From the NCBI GenBank assembly GCA_015075745.1, contig JABTTW010000001.1, forward strand, positions 1,550,001-1,614,000: a DNA stretch of 64,000 nt, read 5' to 3'. The translations under genes were made by a program, and so were the position numbers. Below are positions 63,758 to 64,000 of the stretch, one piece after another (the stretch's first letter is position 1; the number at the start of each line of letters is the position of its first letter). Below the pieces are notes generated by a model. That model searched no databases and was not told the origin of the DNA. It worked only from the letters and a program-made list of their open reading frames with translations. This stretch comes from Planctomycetia bacterium. Lineage in GTDB: Bacteria > Planctomycetota > Phycisphaerae > UBA1845 > UTPLA1.

Positions 63758-64000
63758 GGTGACATGACCCCATTTGACTTAGCGATCTGAGACCTGCCGA
63801 AAAGCTCGCATCCGAAGACGGGCGACTCGGTGCAACTTGGCTTCTCGCGGCGTGCCAGGGCAATGACGCTGTCTCGCGCCAGATTGCTTCCGGAGTGGCC
63901 GCGCGAGGACGTGATGCCGCCGTGGAACAGCAGCCGACCGTCGGCGTCAAAGAGGACGGCTGCCCCGGATGTTGCAGCGCCGAAGCGCATCGCCTCCCGG
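63739..64000 (-). CDS. RedB-like thioredoxin-fold protein, 3' part (runs off window)
   Basis: The C-terminal 80 or so residues of a protein that begins outside the window. 'MRFGAATSGAAVLFDADGRL' with 'LFHGGITSSRGHSGSNLARD' and the tail 'SPVFGCELF' fit RedB-type proteins, which have a thioredoxin fold. It precedes a histidine kinase and GGDEF-EAL regulator in one operon and is likely part of a redox-sensing system. Confidence 0.7.
   Translation of the reverse strand, partial: REAMRFGAATSGAAVLFDADGRLLFHGGITSSRGHSGSNLARDSVIALARREKPSCTESPVFGCELFGRSQIAKSNGVMSPCATQK

Overview
This high-GC window comes from a flagellated, Gram-negative-type bacterium. It is most likely a member of the Planctomycetota, possibly a Phycisphaerae-like lineage. 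The clues are a DUF4159-like protein, a very large signal peptidase I with a zinc-ribbon-like insert, an exported protein with a dockerin/EF-hand tail, a long NuoH, RedB-type signalling genes, and in-frame UGA codons that look like selenocysteine. The assignment is inferred from gene content; no 16S rRNA gene or other definitive marker is present, and I found no tRNA or CRISPR array.

Layout. Positions 1-7.3 kb (+ strand) hold a DUF4159-like protein, a family 9 glycosyltransferase, a double GNAT protein, dnaA with a good sigma-70 promoter, and an HtrA/DegP protease. Positions 7.3-36 kb (- strand) hold a nearly continuous flagellar locus. In transcription order it runs: TPR protein, FlgN-like protein, histidine kinase, NtrC-type regulator; then, behind a near-consensus sigma-54 promoter, flgB-flgC-fliE-fliF-fliG-fliH-fliI-fliJ-motE-fliK-flgD-flgE-flbD-fliL-fliN-fliO-fliP-fliQ-fliR-flhB-flhA-flhF-flhG, a small membrane protein, fliA and a small unknown. 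fliM, motA/motB, the rod, ring and hook-filament-junction genes, and flagellin are not in this window. Positions 36-45 kb hold a lipid kinase, signal peptidase I, an LptB-type ATPase, a Ser/Thr kinase, a divergent UbiB/ABC1 kinase, and a TlpA-like protein whose redox motif is encoded U-A-G-C. Positions 45-48 kb hold nuoH-nuoJ-nuoK. Positions 48-49.8 kb hold an SGNH-like exported protein and a 93-residue membrane protein with a C-U-G-H motif. Positions 49.9-51.7 kb are a repeat-rich gene desert. Positions 51.7-56 kb hold methylmalonyl-CoA mutase, enoyl-CoA hydratase and 3-hydroxyacyl-CoA dehydrogenase (acyl-CoA metabolism), with a 95-bp triple tandem repeat. Positions 55.7-58 kb hold an M50 intramembrane protease gene split by an IS1380-family element with clear ends. 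Positions 58-64 kb hold ilvE, a LolD-type ATPase, and a RedB / histidine kinase / REC-GGDEF-EAL signalling operon.

Main discoveries. Two separate genes each carry an in-frame UGA at a redox-plausible position. In both, a short hairpin with the same GGUCU loop follows about 17 nt downstream, as expected of a bacterial SECIS element. One is a TlpA-like periplasmic thioredoxin with C-terminal TPR and beta domains. The other is a tiny two-helix membrane protein with adjacent Cys-Sec that I do not recognise. UGA is an ordinary stop elsewhere in the window (for example in several ATGA gene overlaps), so global recoding is not the explanation. The IS insertion into the M50 protease can be reversed exactly on paper: 16/17 terminal repeats, ATAG target duplication, restored reading frame. 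The sigma-54 promoter sits directly downstream of its probable NtrC-type activator and kinase, which gives a readable control circuit for the flagellar operon.
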